DNA of 64,000 bases. Source: Citrus sinensis (Eukaryota; Streptophyta; Magnoliopsida; Sapindales; Rutaceae). The stretch spans positions 22,761,501-22,825,500 of the forward strand of contig NC_068559.1 of NCBI RefSeq assembly GCF_022201045.2, in the 5' to 3' direction. Shown in pieces: positions 29,871 to 40,764 of the stretch. Within the stretch, counting starts at the first letter, position 1; every line of letters starts with the position of its first letter. A program made the translations under genes and the position numbers. Under the pieces are notes generated by a model. It did no database searches and was not told the DNA's origin. It saw only the letters and a list, made by a program, of their open reading frames with translations.

Positions 29871-31215
29871 CCCTGAAATTCATGCTTTTGTTGGATATGC
29901 CGATATTGTGTTTCAAATTTATAGCCAATTAAGAGCAGCGAGTATTGTCCCATGCCTTGGTGTTATATAATCATTTAGCTTATCCAATATATATTCAATA
30001 GGCGCAATGTATTTGTTTCATGTCCTACAGATTAAAAAATGTAACACAATTTCAACAAAGAAAGAAAGTACACTATGGGTTCAACTAGCTTCCAACGAAC
30101 CAGTAGCATATATTTGATCTGATGTATCACATTTGGCTGTGACAGCCATAGTTCACTCTGCTCATATGGTTTTAACTATTATAAAATTATAAGGTTGCAG
30201 AGGCACTGTTCATATTGACGGTATCACTTGTTGTTCACTTACCCTTTTCCTTTACATATATGGAGACTAATCTGACTTAGAGCTGGATACCGACACTACT
30301 CCGAATTAGGCAAGAAGCACAAAATCTAGCAAAGATGAATGGGGAATTGATCAATAAATTTGTGGGGAATCATTGTAAAGCTCTAATAATTCTTTTCCAA
30401 AAGGATGAATTTCTTTCTCACGACCTTTAATTTTTCTGTTCTCCACATCATTCAGTCAAGGAACCAATGGCACAAATATAAAGTAAGGATTCCCCAACAA
30501 GCACTATTTCAAGTCAATACCTTTGCCACCGAAAAGAAAATGGAAAGTTTTATTACTTTCCAATTTTGGTAAGCTATTGTCATGTAGCATATTGTTAGTT
30601 TGAGGATAAACAAGACGTATATAAATCTTAGTTCTCGGTAAAGGCAGTAACAGCATATTAAACTAAAAGCAGTATTTGCTGAATTGGAATCTACAGAGCA
30701 TCCTCATTCCTCAATGAAGCAAAATTTACTTCACCGGGTGGACATGACAAATACTATAATAGCAGCAGCTGAATCTCGGTTGTAACATATAGCCAACCAT
30801 ATATAACAACAACACATCCTCAATTTGGAGAAGCTGGAGGTTCATTTATGTGCATGTCTAATTGGAAATTTCAGGGCAAATTTATAAGCGACTTGGCCTC
30901 TGCTGAAATGAGGAGTACCTCACAGACTTTCCTTTGAAAGAAATCCTGATACCTCTTTTGGCAATAAGAATATGATCAAGCAATATCTGCATAGCAATTT
31001 CAGGACTCGGAAAGTCCCATTATGGAGAATATATTCACTTTGGCAGGCATACTGATACTGAGTGGTGGACCCAAAAAAAAAAATGAAAAAGAGTCATCAT
31101 AAATTGTACAAATTGACGGCAACCCATTGATTTTCTGATCTGCATCCGATCTGTGCTGTTCTATAATTAGGGACTCCAAGCACAGCATTTGGCATCCAAT
31201 TAACAGCCAGAGGAA

Positions 31216-31398
31216 GAGTAGCCTAACATGAAGATAAAGAGCTTTGTTTGATAGCCAAGGATGACTTGCCTTGCTTCTGAAGAAAGGTCTCTCAAATTTA
31301 GCTTAGCTGCATATATAGCTCGAATCCTTGCCTAGTTTCTGAGGCAAGTCGTCTTCGGCTAGTCTAACAGGCTCTTATTATTCATGCTAGGCTCTCTC
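31216..31398 (+). ncRNA. MIR169: MIR169 hairpin 5, canonical mature sequence
   Basis: TAGCCAAGGATGACTTGCCT from 31252 equals the first 20 bases of the Arabidopsis miR169h-n form as I remember it. The 3' arm at 31343-31363 is GGCAAGTCGTCTTCGGCTAG. The stem and flanks are as in hairpin 1. The TATA position in this unit is weaker (TATAATTAG near 31163). Confidence 0.9.
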
Positions 31399-31511
31399 TT
31401 CTTCCACAACCACTTCAAATTATTGTTGCCTGTCACATATGTTCCCTATTAATTATATAGTTAACACTTAAGATTATATATTCCGTTTGAGGAAGATGAC
31501 GAGTTTTGAGA

Positions 31512-31702
31512 AAAGAGTCTTACATGAAGATTGGAGTTTTGTCTGATAGCCAAGAATGACTTGCCCGCTCCTTCTAATTGAGTGTGGAATAAAGCTCATT
31601 GATTCTTCCTCTACAAATATAAATGGTTACAAACTTTTATGTTGGTTTCGGGCAGTCACCTTGGCTAAGCTGACAGACTCTCTCTTTTCATGCTAGGCTT
31701 TT
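31512..31702 (+). ncRNA. MIR169: MIR169 hairpin 6
   Basis: TAGCCAAGAATGACTTGCCC from 31547, with 3' arm GGCAGTCACCTTGGCTAAGC at 31651-31670. It lies less than 120 bp after hairpin 5 on the same strand, so one primary transcript probably carries both. The stem extends through AAGAGTCTTACATGAAGA and its partner near 31676-31700. Confidence 0.85.
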
Positions 31703-33442
31703 CTCCTCTCCCAAGCACCATACATTTGCATTTTGATTATATTCATCTTGAGGTACTGATTTTGCAGTGATAAATTGAAAGTTCGAGTCGATAATTGAAT
31801 TGTGTCAAGCCTCAAGTTCAAGTAAATACTTGTATGTAAAGATAAGTGAAGAAGCAAACGGACTCGTACTTTTATGGAGAGGAAGTACCAATTCACATAG
31901 AGTTTTGGCAATTTTAATTCCACAAGATTGTGTACACACATACAACAGCTATGCAAATTCTATGTATGATTGATCATGTTCAATTATCAATTTCATTCAA
32001 TAAAAATGTTTACTTACCTTTAGATAATTACTTTTTGTCTTCAATATAAGGTTGCAAATGACCAACATGGAGATTCGATATGTATGTATAAAATTGAGAT
32101 GTAAATTACGCCCCACTACAAGAACATAACAAGAAAAGTGAATGATATTGATAGAAGGACTGTGAGTGTAAGTTGATGCACTTTACCGCATGTGCTTTTA
32201 AAGATTTGCCAGATTTGACATTCACAGTTTTATATATGTTCGAATCTCCACCAACACTAACTTTATTGATTAATTAAAATTAATTTGCACAGTAAATCGG
32301 GCGGCTTATGCGTGATATTTGCATTCATGGTGGCAATATTGTTAGAGTTGTGACATATTTCGTGTGAAGCTTAAACACTACTTGCATAAGCCCTTAGCAC
32401 ATTGCTTTCATCTATATCCAGGTACATGCATCTAAAATGCAATCTGCACATATATATCTCCTAAGATTTTGTCTTTATGCCGGAGCATGGGCAAGGGAAT
32501 TTCATTTGGGTATATTATATAAACAATAGACGAAAGGTTTCTAAAATAGAGAAGGAATTGGAGTTTGCATATAAAAAATTGAGCTCTGATGATGAATGAA
32601 AGTATGAAACTGTAAAAGATGTGATCCGAATACACTGCAAAATCTTCTTTTTCTTGGAATTTGGTAAATGGCATTGACTTTAATCTTGTTGTCAGTTGGG
32701 GCATCCTTATATGCCATTGAATCCATGCATCAACCAGATTTATGTGGGGGAATCAATGGGATAGAATAATCTGGTAAGATACATCAATGAAGATTGTCTC
32801 CACAGCTTTACATTATTATCGATTATCTTAACTCTTATCAGAATTTCCCTCGTACACGAACTTTTGCCAAATTGCACTTTCATAATTATTAGAACTGGAT
32901 GGTAAGTATTGGTTCAAAAGATTTTAGACTAATGATTAAATTGCTGTAACATTTGAAACTATAGTTATCAAGTAGATGCATTTTCTTTTAGAGTTATATA
33001 CGTAGCCTGAGTTCGAATTACACGCCATCCTGAAGACAAATCGTAATAGAAAATACGCACTCACATATGTATATGTACCAAATGCGAATGAGAGGCAGAG
33101 AAGGACCTTGGGTTATATGATATTAATCGGAAATTGCCTGGGATCAATAAGCATGGTGAGCTGTGTTCTGAATTTAGGCATTCATTGACTTTCCTTACCA
33201 AGGAAAATGCCGATTCTTCTTTAGTTATCTGTAATGAGATGGAGCAAATACATTGCATATTGGGGTCCCTTATAGTCTCAAATGATGAAGAGAATATATT
33301 CCACACTTTGGTAAGCTTGATGATTCAGTGACGTGGAAAAAAGAAACTGCGGAAAGACTCATGGATAAGGCAATTACTTTGATGGCAACCTATTGACTTT
33401 CGGGGTCTCCAATCTCCATAGGATTTGTGTTCTATCATCGGC

Positions 33443-33450
33443 TATAAATA
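33443..33450 (+). promoter_or_regulatory. TATA box of the fourth miR169 unit
   Basis: TATAAATA in TCTATCATCGGCTATAAATA, the counterpart of the promoter block in units 1 and 2, about 65 bp before the stem. Confidence 0.55.
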
Positions 33451-33510
33451 GAGGTTTCAAAACATTTCACTGGCATCCAAAAAGAGCATGAGTTTCAGCA
33501 GGACTGCAGA

Positions 33511-33688
33511 AGATTAGCCTAACACGAAGATAAAGAGGCTTGTTTGGTAGCCAAGAATGACTTGCCTTGCTACCGAAGCTACAAGGAATTGTTTTGAACA
33601 CATATTGCTAGGTAAAAAACTCAAAGGCAGTCATATCTTGGCTAACTTGAGAGTTGAGAGGCCCTTGTCACTCATGCTAGTCTCGGCT
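33511..33688 (+). ncRNA. MIR169: MIR169 hairpin 7
   Basis: TAGCCAAGAATGACTTGCCT from 33548, with 3' arm GGCAGTCATATCTTGGCTAA at 33626-33646. The loop side (GCTACAAGGAATTGTTTTGA) matches the minus-strand hairpins 2 and 4, so this is the same subtype in the other orientation. The flank AGCCTAACACGAAGATAAAG matches hairpin 1. Confidence 0.87.
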
Positions 33689-33752
33689 CTCTCTGGCGCA
33701 TAATCATGGGTTGAGCAATTATCAATATTACAATGATTGCGACTTATGAATA

Positions 33753-33776
33753 ATATATATATATATATATATATAT
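33753..33776 (+). repeat. (AT)12 microsatellite
   Basis: Perfect dinucleotide run between hairpins 7 and 8, at the left side of a roughly 700-bp insertion-like stretch that separates them. Confidence 0.9.
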
Positions 33777-34475
33777 CTATGGCTTAAAGCTTACTTCTAC
33801 GAGTAAAAATTGTAAGATAATTTTAATAACAAATGAGAGTTACAAAATTAGGTATTATTCTCAAAACTTAATAAATATACCCAAATGGATCTTCTTAGAA
33901 CCCAAGAAAATATTGTCTTTGCACTCTTGAAGAACTCACTTGAAGATACTCTCAACTCTCACAATTTGGGATGCCTTAACTCTTTGAAATGAAGCTCAAT
34001 TTATAGGTGTGTAATGACATTTGAGCTTCAACAATTGCGGAACAAAAGCCATTGAGAAAAGCCGCCATTTTGTCGGGCAAATCTTCACAAAAAGAGTACG
34101 AATTCTCATTCTTTAAATTTGCTATCACGTGGAGGTAGGAACCAGCATTGCATGCATTAAAGCCATTGCTATCAGGAGGTAGGAACCGGCATTGCATGTA
34201 TTCAAGCCGTGCACATTTTGTCAAAAATCTGCATGTGCAATTTGCTGCCACTTTCAATTTTCACCAACATCACCGTATAGCATATAAATTGCATGAATAA
34301 AATTGTCAAACAATTTTTCTATTTCATCTCCACGCTTTTATCACTCGATTACTTGGCGGTTTGTCTTTTAACGATTTCCCATTGTTCCAAGTCAATATTT
34401 CAACACTCTTCCTCCACAAGCAGTTTACAAATATATTTTTGGCATCCGATTTCTTTTGGGCAATAACAGTTTGAG

Positions 34476-34653
34476 AAGAGAGAGCCTTACATGCAGATAG
34501 AAGTAATGTTTGATAGCCAAGGATGACTTGCCCGCTCCATATGAGTGAGGCGTGGCTTCAGTCATTTACTTTTTGTGATGAAAACATTAATTTGGTTCCG
34601 GGCAGTCACCTTGGCTAGGCTGACAAACTCCTCTCTTTCATGCTAGGCCTCTT
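34476..34653 (+). ncRNA. MIR169: MIR169 hairpin 8, canonical mature core
   Basis: TAGCCAAGGATGACTTGCCC from 34514, with 3' arm GGCAGTCACCTTGGCTAGGC at 34601-34620. It is of the same subtype as hairpin 6, with a long paired stem (GAGAGAGCCTTACATG against CATGCTAGGCCTCTTTC). Confidence 0.88.
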
Positions 34654-34660
34654 TCTTTCC

Positions 34661-35553
34661 CTGCTAGCTGTTACTACATTTACAGGTTTGATGATTAAAG
34701 ATATGAGATGTGTTAATGCTGTATTATATATCTGAGATGCTCTCGGATTTGGTCCCTGCAGGAATATTTGTTGCACGGGTACATAAGATTTTTTTCACTC
34801 TCGAAGCGGTTTCTCCCCCTTTCATCATACATAAGATGTAGCTTATCGAGACATCGTTTTCGCATTTTATTACCTTGAGGTTGAAGAATGCAGGTAGCCC
34901 CTCTTGGGCTGTAAGCAAACAGAGCATATCTTCGTGGCTTCAGCTGGTATGATCTTGTACACTCTTTGCATTCATGTGTTGATGATGCTATTCTGGGTTT
35001 TATTGTGAAGTAATTTTGATCTATGCTTTTGACCAAATCAATCTATTTGCCAAATTAACATCAGTCAATAAGAAATTAAAACACACAGAATCCAGAAAAC
35101 AAGAACTACCCTGCTTAGGATTAAAATCCCTTTCACAAGATTTCGATAGCGCAGTAGCACACAATTCTCTCTCTCTCTTTTACAAACTAAACAGATCGTG
35201 AGTTGATTATATTCAGGTTTGAAACAACAAACCAACTAGTTACTGACACATCAACTCATCTCAACATCTATTTTAACAATCAATATAAGCAATTAAAACT
35301 TGAAAATATTTAAATTACAGTTTGCTAATCTAGTAATCTTTTAATTAGAAATGCTGCATGTTGAAATTATTGTTTTTACAATCACATTATAATACAATGC
35401 AAATGACATTACAAATTTACAATTTAAAAAAAAAAAAAAAAGGAAAACACAGTTTTTGCAAAAACACACAACCTAATTTTGGAATGAGAACTTACAGAGT
35501 CTCCAAGCAACTTATAATGGGAGACTCCTTCTCACAGTTTTTTGTTTTTCCTT
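34661..35553. other. Spacer between miR169 cluster and nicotinamidase
   Basis: AT-rich, with an A run near 35431. It holds the 3' flank of the nicotinamidase gene. No coding frame or RNA structure that I can support. Confidence 0.45.
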
Positions 35554-36189
35554 TTAAGGCCCAAAAAGCCCAGCTTCGAGCCTCTCGCAATCAAACAAGT
35601 AAGCAAAGCCATAAGCCAAATTCTTCAACGTCGCCTCGTGCAGCTCCAAATCCGACGTGGCAGTCGCATCCGTCGAGAAGAACACCCTAAACCCTCTCAC
35701 AAACGCGTCCCGCGCCGTCGTTTCGCAGCACAAGTTCGTCATAACACCACACACGATCACTTCCTCCACCCCCATCCCCACCAACCGCTCCTGCAGCCGC
35801 GTGTTACCAAACGCGCTATAAGTATTCTTCTCTATGACCTCGTCCGCACCCGCCACCAGCCCTTTGATCTCAGGCAAGAGCTCGGCGTCGGCGGTGCCGT
35901 CGTAGACCAGATCGCCGTTCCACCACTCGCCGAGCATGCCGTAGTCGGCGGGGGACTTGTGGCAGTGGCGCGTGAAGAAAACGGGGATGGAGGCTCGTCG
36001 GCAGAGCTGGACGGTGGCGAGAGTGTTGTCGAGTATGGGTTTGGCTATGGAGGAAAAGTGGTTTTGCATGTCAATGACTAATAAAACAGAGGATTTGGGA
36101 TTTGGGTTTCTCTTTCTGATCTCGTATTTCTCGTACGATGAACACTTTGATGTCGCCATTTCTTGTTGGATTTGACTTCTTAGAGACAT
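35554..36189 (-). CDS. NIC2: Nicotinamidase (isochorismatase-fold), single exon
   Basis: 211 residues from the ATG at 36189; a second ATG at 36159 (MATSKC...) matches the start seen in relatives and may be the true one. The enzyme hydrolyses nicotinamide to nicotinate and ammonia in the NAD salvage pathway. Features are the catalytic aspartate in [10 protein letters not shown] (near residue 40), [19 protein letters not shown], the Lys of the triad in the [11 protein letters not shown] segment, and the nucleophilic cysteine within [16 protein letters not shown]. No transit peptide is evident, so cytosolic or nuclear. It resembles Arabidopsis NIC2 (At5g23230, from memory), whose neighbours are also found in this window. 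NIC3 is a close alternative name. Confidence 0.93.
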   Translation of the reverse strand: MSLRSQIQQEMATSKCSSYEKYEIRKRNPNPKSSVLLVIDMQNHFSSIAKPILDNTLATVQLCRRASIPVFFTRHCHKSPADYGMLGEWWNGDLVYDGTADAELLPEIKGLVAGADEVIEKNTYSAFGNTRLQERLVGMGVEEVIVCGVMTNLCCETTARDAFVRGFRVFFSTDATATSDLELHEATLKNLAYGFAYLFDCERLEAGLFGP

Positions 36190-36762
36190 TATTTCTGCTG
36201 GTGTTTGGGATCTTAAATGTTGAAATTACATGAGCATAAGTGTACTAACAATACGAGAGTTTCTAGGTGGTTCTAGGAGACGAGGGTAAATTCAATCAGC
36301 CAAAAAAAAAAAATTCTAAAACGGGGATATATGTACTCAAATAATTACCCAAGTTATGGGTTCCGGTATGTTATTCGGGGTAACATGTCTTTCATGTTTG
36401 TTATTTTGTGGAAGTTCCGTTAGATTTAATCAAGACTTGCATCATTGTAATCCAATGGCTGTAGCTTAAAATGCAAAAAAGTACTTGTTCTGGGTTACCC
36501 TTTGAGCTGGAATATATATATGTATCGACACATATCGTGACTGACCCATAAATATGCGTGCAGCTTTTGGCATTCCAGAACCTGTGGCCTTATTAGTTTC
36601 CATGTTTTATGATTATTTTTGGAGCAGTGTCTACAACCACGTGATTATCCGAGTGCCAATTTTTCAGACTTCGTGAGCCCTCCGAAGTGGTCAAAAGTGA
36701 AGGCTATAATCTGTAATGTATGGGCTCTTGCTCCCTTTTGGCCCCATCCACCTCTTCGGCGG
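36190..36762. other. Nicotinamidase 5' flank
   Basis: Promoter side of the nicotinamidase gene and spacer. A plus frame from 36619 looks random and overlaps the minus-strand open stretch further right. Nothing else is supported. Confidence 0.4.
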
Positions 36763-37190
36763 GCTTACAAAATCATCATCTCTACTATTTTCATCTCTAC
36801 GTTTTTCATTTCCCTTGAAGATCTTCTAAGCTGCTGGTTTGCATCAGACCTAAAATTATCTCCTGGAGACGTACGACTTTTGTCTTGAATCTTCAAATCT
36901 AGTTCTTCAGCATAGTTGCTAGTCTCAGAACTTTCATTGGATTCGATTACTGGCTTTCTCTTTCTGTTCTTGGTTGCATTTGCTGAGGTTCCAAATATAC
37001 TGGGCTTTCCAACATTGAGCTTTGCCATTCTGCCAGTTTCTATCTTATTTGCTAAATCAGGCCCAGGCCCAGCATCTTCCTCCAGATCCCCTCCATCGCA
37101 TACTCTCTCTTCGGTCTTAGAACACCCATCAGCATTAGAAGCACTTCCAGCATTAGAGTCAGGGTCAAACCGTGTGAATTTTGATGTAAA
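36763..37190 (-). pseudogene. Unrecognised coding-like fragment
   Basis: One minus frame is open for about 140 codons without a stop from near 37210 to 36763. Its composition is protein-like: acidic SNADGCSKTEERVCDGGD, then a basic KNRKRKPVIESNESSE stretch and QQLRRSSREMK. Lys/Arg and Ser/Glu richness suggests a disordered nuclear protein segment. There is no clear start, no splice partner that I can place, and the end degenerates. It may be an exon remnant of a larger gene. I do not recognise the family. Confidence 0.35.
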
Positions 37191-37210
37191 GATTCTCTCA
37201 GAAGGGTTCT

Positions 37211-38930
37211 CTCAGAATGAGAAGCACCCATTCTGATGTAAAGGCTTTCCACCATTATCTCGTGAGGCCACGGTTGATATAGAAATCTGGTCATGTTTGT
37301 TAAGACGACAAAGTTATCACGTCAACACTTAAATTTGTTTTTGATGGGGAACGATGTTGCTTGCAGCCAGTTCAACGAGCAGGTACTGGCAACCACGTAC
37401 TCTCCCACACTGTTTACACCTGCAATCACAAGGAACAGTCAGGGAGGCGACAGATATTTTTTAGGCGAATACCCTCCGATACTTAAGTAAATTCTTAAGT
37501 TTTTTGAAAAAACTTATGTCACTATTATTTGTGGCTTAATAGTTACTATTTGGAGTAAAAGTCTTAAAATGTACAAGAAAGAAATAATTTATGAGAAAAG
37601 TTTTGGATTCAGAGAGATAAGAGTTGCCCCTTGGTTCCTAGTATCTTACCTCTATTTGAATTTTCAGGGGTTTTATAGGCAGCCAAACGTGCAACATCAT
37701 CCTTGATTCGTAGGTCTTAGTGGGTTGGTTGAATGCGTGGATTGAGAAATGGATGAACGTGTCAGTTATAAGACGGTTGGGGGTCGATGTGGTAACTGTC
37801 TGGATGTAAGCATTATGCCTGATTTTTCTGGAACAACTTGCTGGTCGACCTTTGGCCAAGCCTTAGTAAAGACCTAATTTTGGCATCTCCTCTGTGACTT
37901 TTTGGTAGTCCTCATGCACACAAGTAGCTGAATATTACGAATCTACTCGAACATTGCTTTAATCACAGGGAGATTACAGTCTCGACTAGATATGTGCACG
38001 TGTAGGCGGTGGCATTTTAACCACTCAAACAGCCACCTTAGAATAGCTTATCCGAAATGTAGTTGCTCCTGCATTTTCAAAAAGATGTGGACTTGTAAAA
38101 TGCGAAGGAGCTTTCCAAACAATGTTTGCAGCCCCATACTGCAAAGGACCTTTTAGAAAATTGTCCGACTGAGCTTGTGGCTTGTTACGGAAGTTCTTTT
38201 TATTAAGCAACTAATGTTATCTAAGATCCTGAAAAAGAACCTTTAATATTTCAATAATGTTAAAAGATCCCAATTTTTTAATAATGTTAAGAATCCCGAT
38301 ATTTGAGTTCTAATTTAAACCATAATACCATGCATCATTCATTTATTGAATAATAAATTTTACATTTATTAAATTTATTTAACCACCATCTCACATGGGA
38401 TCAAAATTAAGATTTAAATATTAGGATACCTAACATTACTCTTAATATTTATAATTATATCAATTTTAATAAATAAATTTCAATTAGAATATTAAATTTT
38501 AATAAAATCAAATAATTATTTTAAGAAACTAATTTATATAAAACGTATAATTTTGTGTAAATTAGCTTACCTTACTTACTTCTTTCAATTTTATTTCAGC
38601 TAAAATTCTTTTTCAATTTAATGAGTGACAAAATTCAGACCAACGATCGAGCAGTTGGTCCACAGATTCCTCGCTCACATCAAAGGTAATACACACACGT
38701 GGCGCAATCAGATTGCGTAAGATCACCGCATCAAAATTAGAAGCAATGTTGGTGGGATTTTATCAGCGACTTGTCTTCTAGACGCTTCGCTTCATTGATT
38801 TGAACGACCCTATAAATTTCCGAGGCCACTCTTTTTGCCCCGGCCTCGGTAACCACTATTTTCAATTCCAATTGGAGATTTCTAGAGCATTCACGAGAAG
38901 AGGAAAAATAAAAAATAGAGAAGCGAAACG
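37211..38930. other. Intergenic, AT-rich
   Basis: No gene seen. 38240-38560 is very AT-rich with ATT/AAT runs. At 38811-38817 a TATAAAT lies about 115 bp before the ATG of the orphan YLS8-type exon and may be its TATA box. Confidence 0.45.
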
Positions 38931-39050
38931 ATGTCGTACCTGTTGCCGCACCTTCACTCAGGTTGGGCCGTCGATCAGGCCATCCTCACCGAGGAAGAAC
39001 GCGTCGTCATCATCCGATTCGGCCACGATTGGGACGACACCTGCATGCAG
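38931..39050 (+). pseudogene. Orphan first exon of YLS8/DIM1
   Basis: 120 bases, 40 codons, beginning MSYLLPHLHSGWAVDQAIL and ending TCMQ|GTACTT. This is the exact first exon of the U5 snRNP protein, with an intact frame and donor. Four residues differ from the highly conserved form (A to T, L to V, V to I, E to D). No second exon follows before the complete gene at 40765. It is either a truncated duplicate or an alternative first exon that could splice, in the same phase, to the acceptor at 41722. Confidence 0.85.
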
Positions 39051-39474
39051 GTACTTACTCTTCTATATTATTCTTTACACAACACCGCATGATTTATATA
39101 ATTGTTATATTTACATCCGTGGTTTGTTTCTGATAATTCTTTTTTTTTTCTTTGATATTGAGTTGTATTTAGTTGGAATAATGAATGCAACTTATGATAC
39201 GCCTCGGCGTCTCATCTTGAACCTGGAGGTATTCTTAAATTAAATTAATTACTGTAACTTTTTCCTTAAATCTCAATTTCATTGCTGCAAAACTCATTAT
39301 GCTTCCTATAACTCTAGGAGGGATATTGGGCCAGGAGCCCAATAACAATGGCCCAATTGGGCGGTCAAATTAGACATCCACTTCAAGTCCAATACAATAA
39401 CCTAGTTAGCTTTTTTGCCATTGGATCGCGTGCGTGTAGTCACGCACCGCCAAGGGATCAAATTCCTAATCTTA

Positions 39475-40650
39475 AAAAAAAAAGGGTTATTTTTTGCATG
39501 TCCTCATATGTTTCAACAAATTTTAGTGCATATCCTAATGTTTCAACAACTATCACCACACACCTTAATCAACAAAATTCGCAGTTAATTTTGACGGAAC
39601 GAGGGTAAAAGGGAAAATGATGGTTTTCTCTCAAGATCCCCAACTGAAACCAAAAGCCTGCAGACTGAATTTCAATTTTATAACCAAACGCCATCGATAT
39701 AATCAAAATGCGCACAAGCATACTCATCTCACCAATTTACCAAAATTCATATTCCACACTTCACCAAATTTATTTTAATTAGCTTCGGTTTCATCCACCA
39801 TCACCATCGTCGGTTCGTGACCGCCGAGCATTACCACCAAACATCTACGCCCCCATGCCACAAAGCACCACAACACTGTTGGCCGCTGGTACAGCCACCA
39901 CAACACAAAGCTTATCAATTGATTTGGGTATAATTTTACTTGGTCAATATTGAAATTGGAATTGATGGTGAAATATAAATTAATTTTAAAATCGATTCCT
40001 TGATTTGTTAGTTTTTTGGTGTTCTAGCATGATGGATAAAATGATTTGGTGAATTCGATTAGCTATTTCGTTTGGAAAATTGGAAAGTTAGCTTGGTGGA
40101 TAAGCCTTGGAGAATGACTATTGGTTGCTATTTCATTTACACTTATGTTGGTTTAAAACGGCGAGGTTTGGGAAAGATTAAAACAATGCTGTAGGCTTTG
40201 TGGGTTTGACTGTGGCAGTGTATCGGTGCTTAGGTGAAAAATGATGTGTGACACAAACGAGTGAGGAAAATTGTTTCAAAAATTACCCAAAAAATTGAAA
40301 ATTTCATCCCCTTCAAGTGCTGCACAGTTCCCTGAGGAAGTACAGTAACTTCAACAAACACATGGCCAAGTTCAATAAAATAATCTAATGAAATTTTCCT
40401 TTCATTTGCTTCAAGTAAAGAAGAAAAACTTGTAGAAGACACATGCTTCCCAGCCTCATCTTTATTTTTCAGTAACAGCATTTGAAATGAAGGGCAAACA
40501 AGTCTTTTACTCAAATCACTGACGATTCCATCGAAGTTAATGGCAAAATTTACTAATTAGGGTGTGCAGTGATAGTTATTAAAACATTAGGGTTATCGTC
40601 AAAATTTGTTGAAACATATGGGGGCCGGCGAAAAATAACCCAAAAAATAA
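39475..40650. mobile_element. Long-terminal-inverted-repeat DNA element, non-autonomous
   Basis: About 125 bp at the left (39475-39603) recurs inverted at the right (40524-40650). Shared words include GGGTTATTTTT, CATATGTTTCAACAAATTTT, CCTAATGTTT and the GGAACG/GGAATCG inner end. The ~0.9 kb between them has no transposase that I can see; a 90-codon minus frame at 40230-40514 is not recognised. Long inverted repeats suggest a Mutator-like or foldback element. I could not find a clear target duplication because both ends run into A/T-rich repeats. It lies between the orphan exon and the YLS8 gene. Confidence 0.6.
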
Positions 40651-40764
40651 TAATAATAATATGGACCGTCTTCGCTTTTGCCTACAACTAGGGGCGTGTA
40701 GTGGTGAGAGAGGGAATTATAGTTTAGTCGTAGAGAAGAGAGAGGGAGAGAGAAAGAGAGAGAG

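Larger units (their letters stand above)
24520..34660. repeat. Tandemly repeated miR169 locus, about four units
   Basis: Long blocks recur at about 3-kb spacing. Examples are the TTGGCTGTGACAG...CACTCTGCTCA block near 24630, 27530 and 30130, and the CTAATCYRAATCAGGA-like block near 24960, 27910 and 30300. A promoter-like block before the hairpin recurs near 25740, 28705, 31125 and 33395. Rough units are 24.5-27.5, 27.5-30.0, 30.0-31.9 and a partial one at 33.1-34.7 kb. Each carries one or two miR169-type hairpins. Identity between units is patchy (many substitutions and indels), so the duplications are not recent. No protein gene is credible in this 10 kb; the short frames there are chance. 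Confidence 0.85.

Noticed and set aside
36619-36888. An 89-codon plus frame
   Set aside because: It lies opposite the more protein-like minus frame and has no family resemblance; hydrophobic text looks like the complement of Lys/Glu codons.
39180-39243. A possible second exon of the orphan YLS8 copy (ATGAATGCAACTTATG...)
   Set aside because: The translation does not match YLS8 exon 2 and no acceptor or phase supports it.
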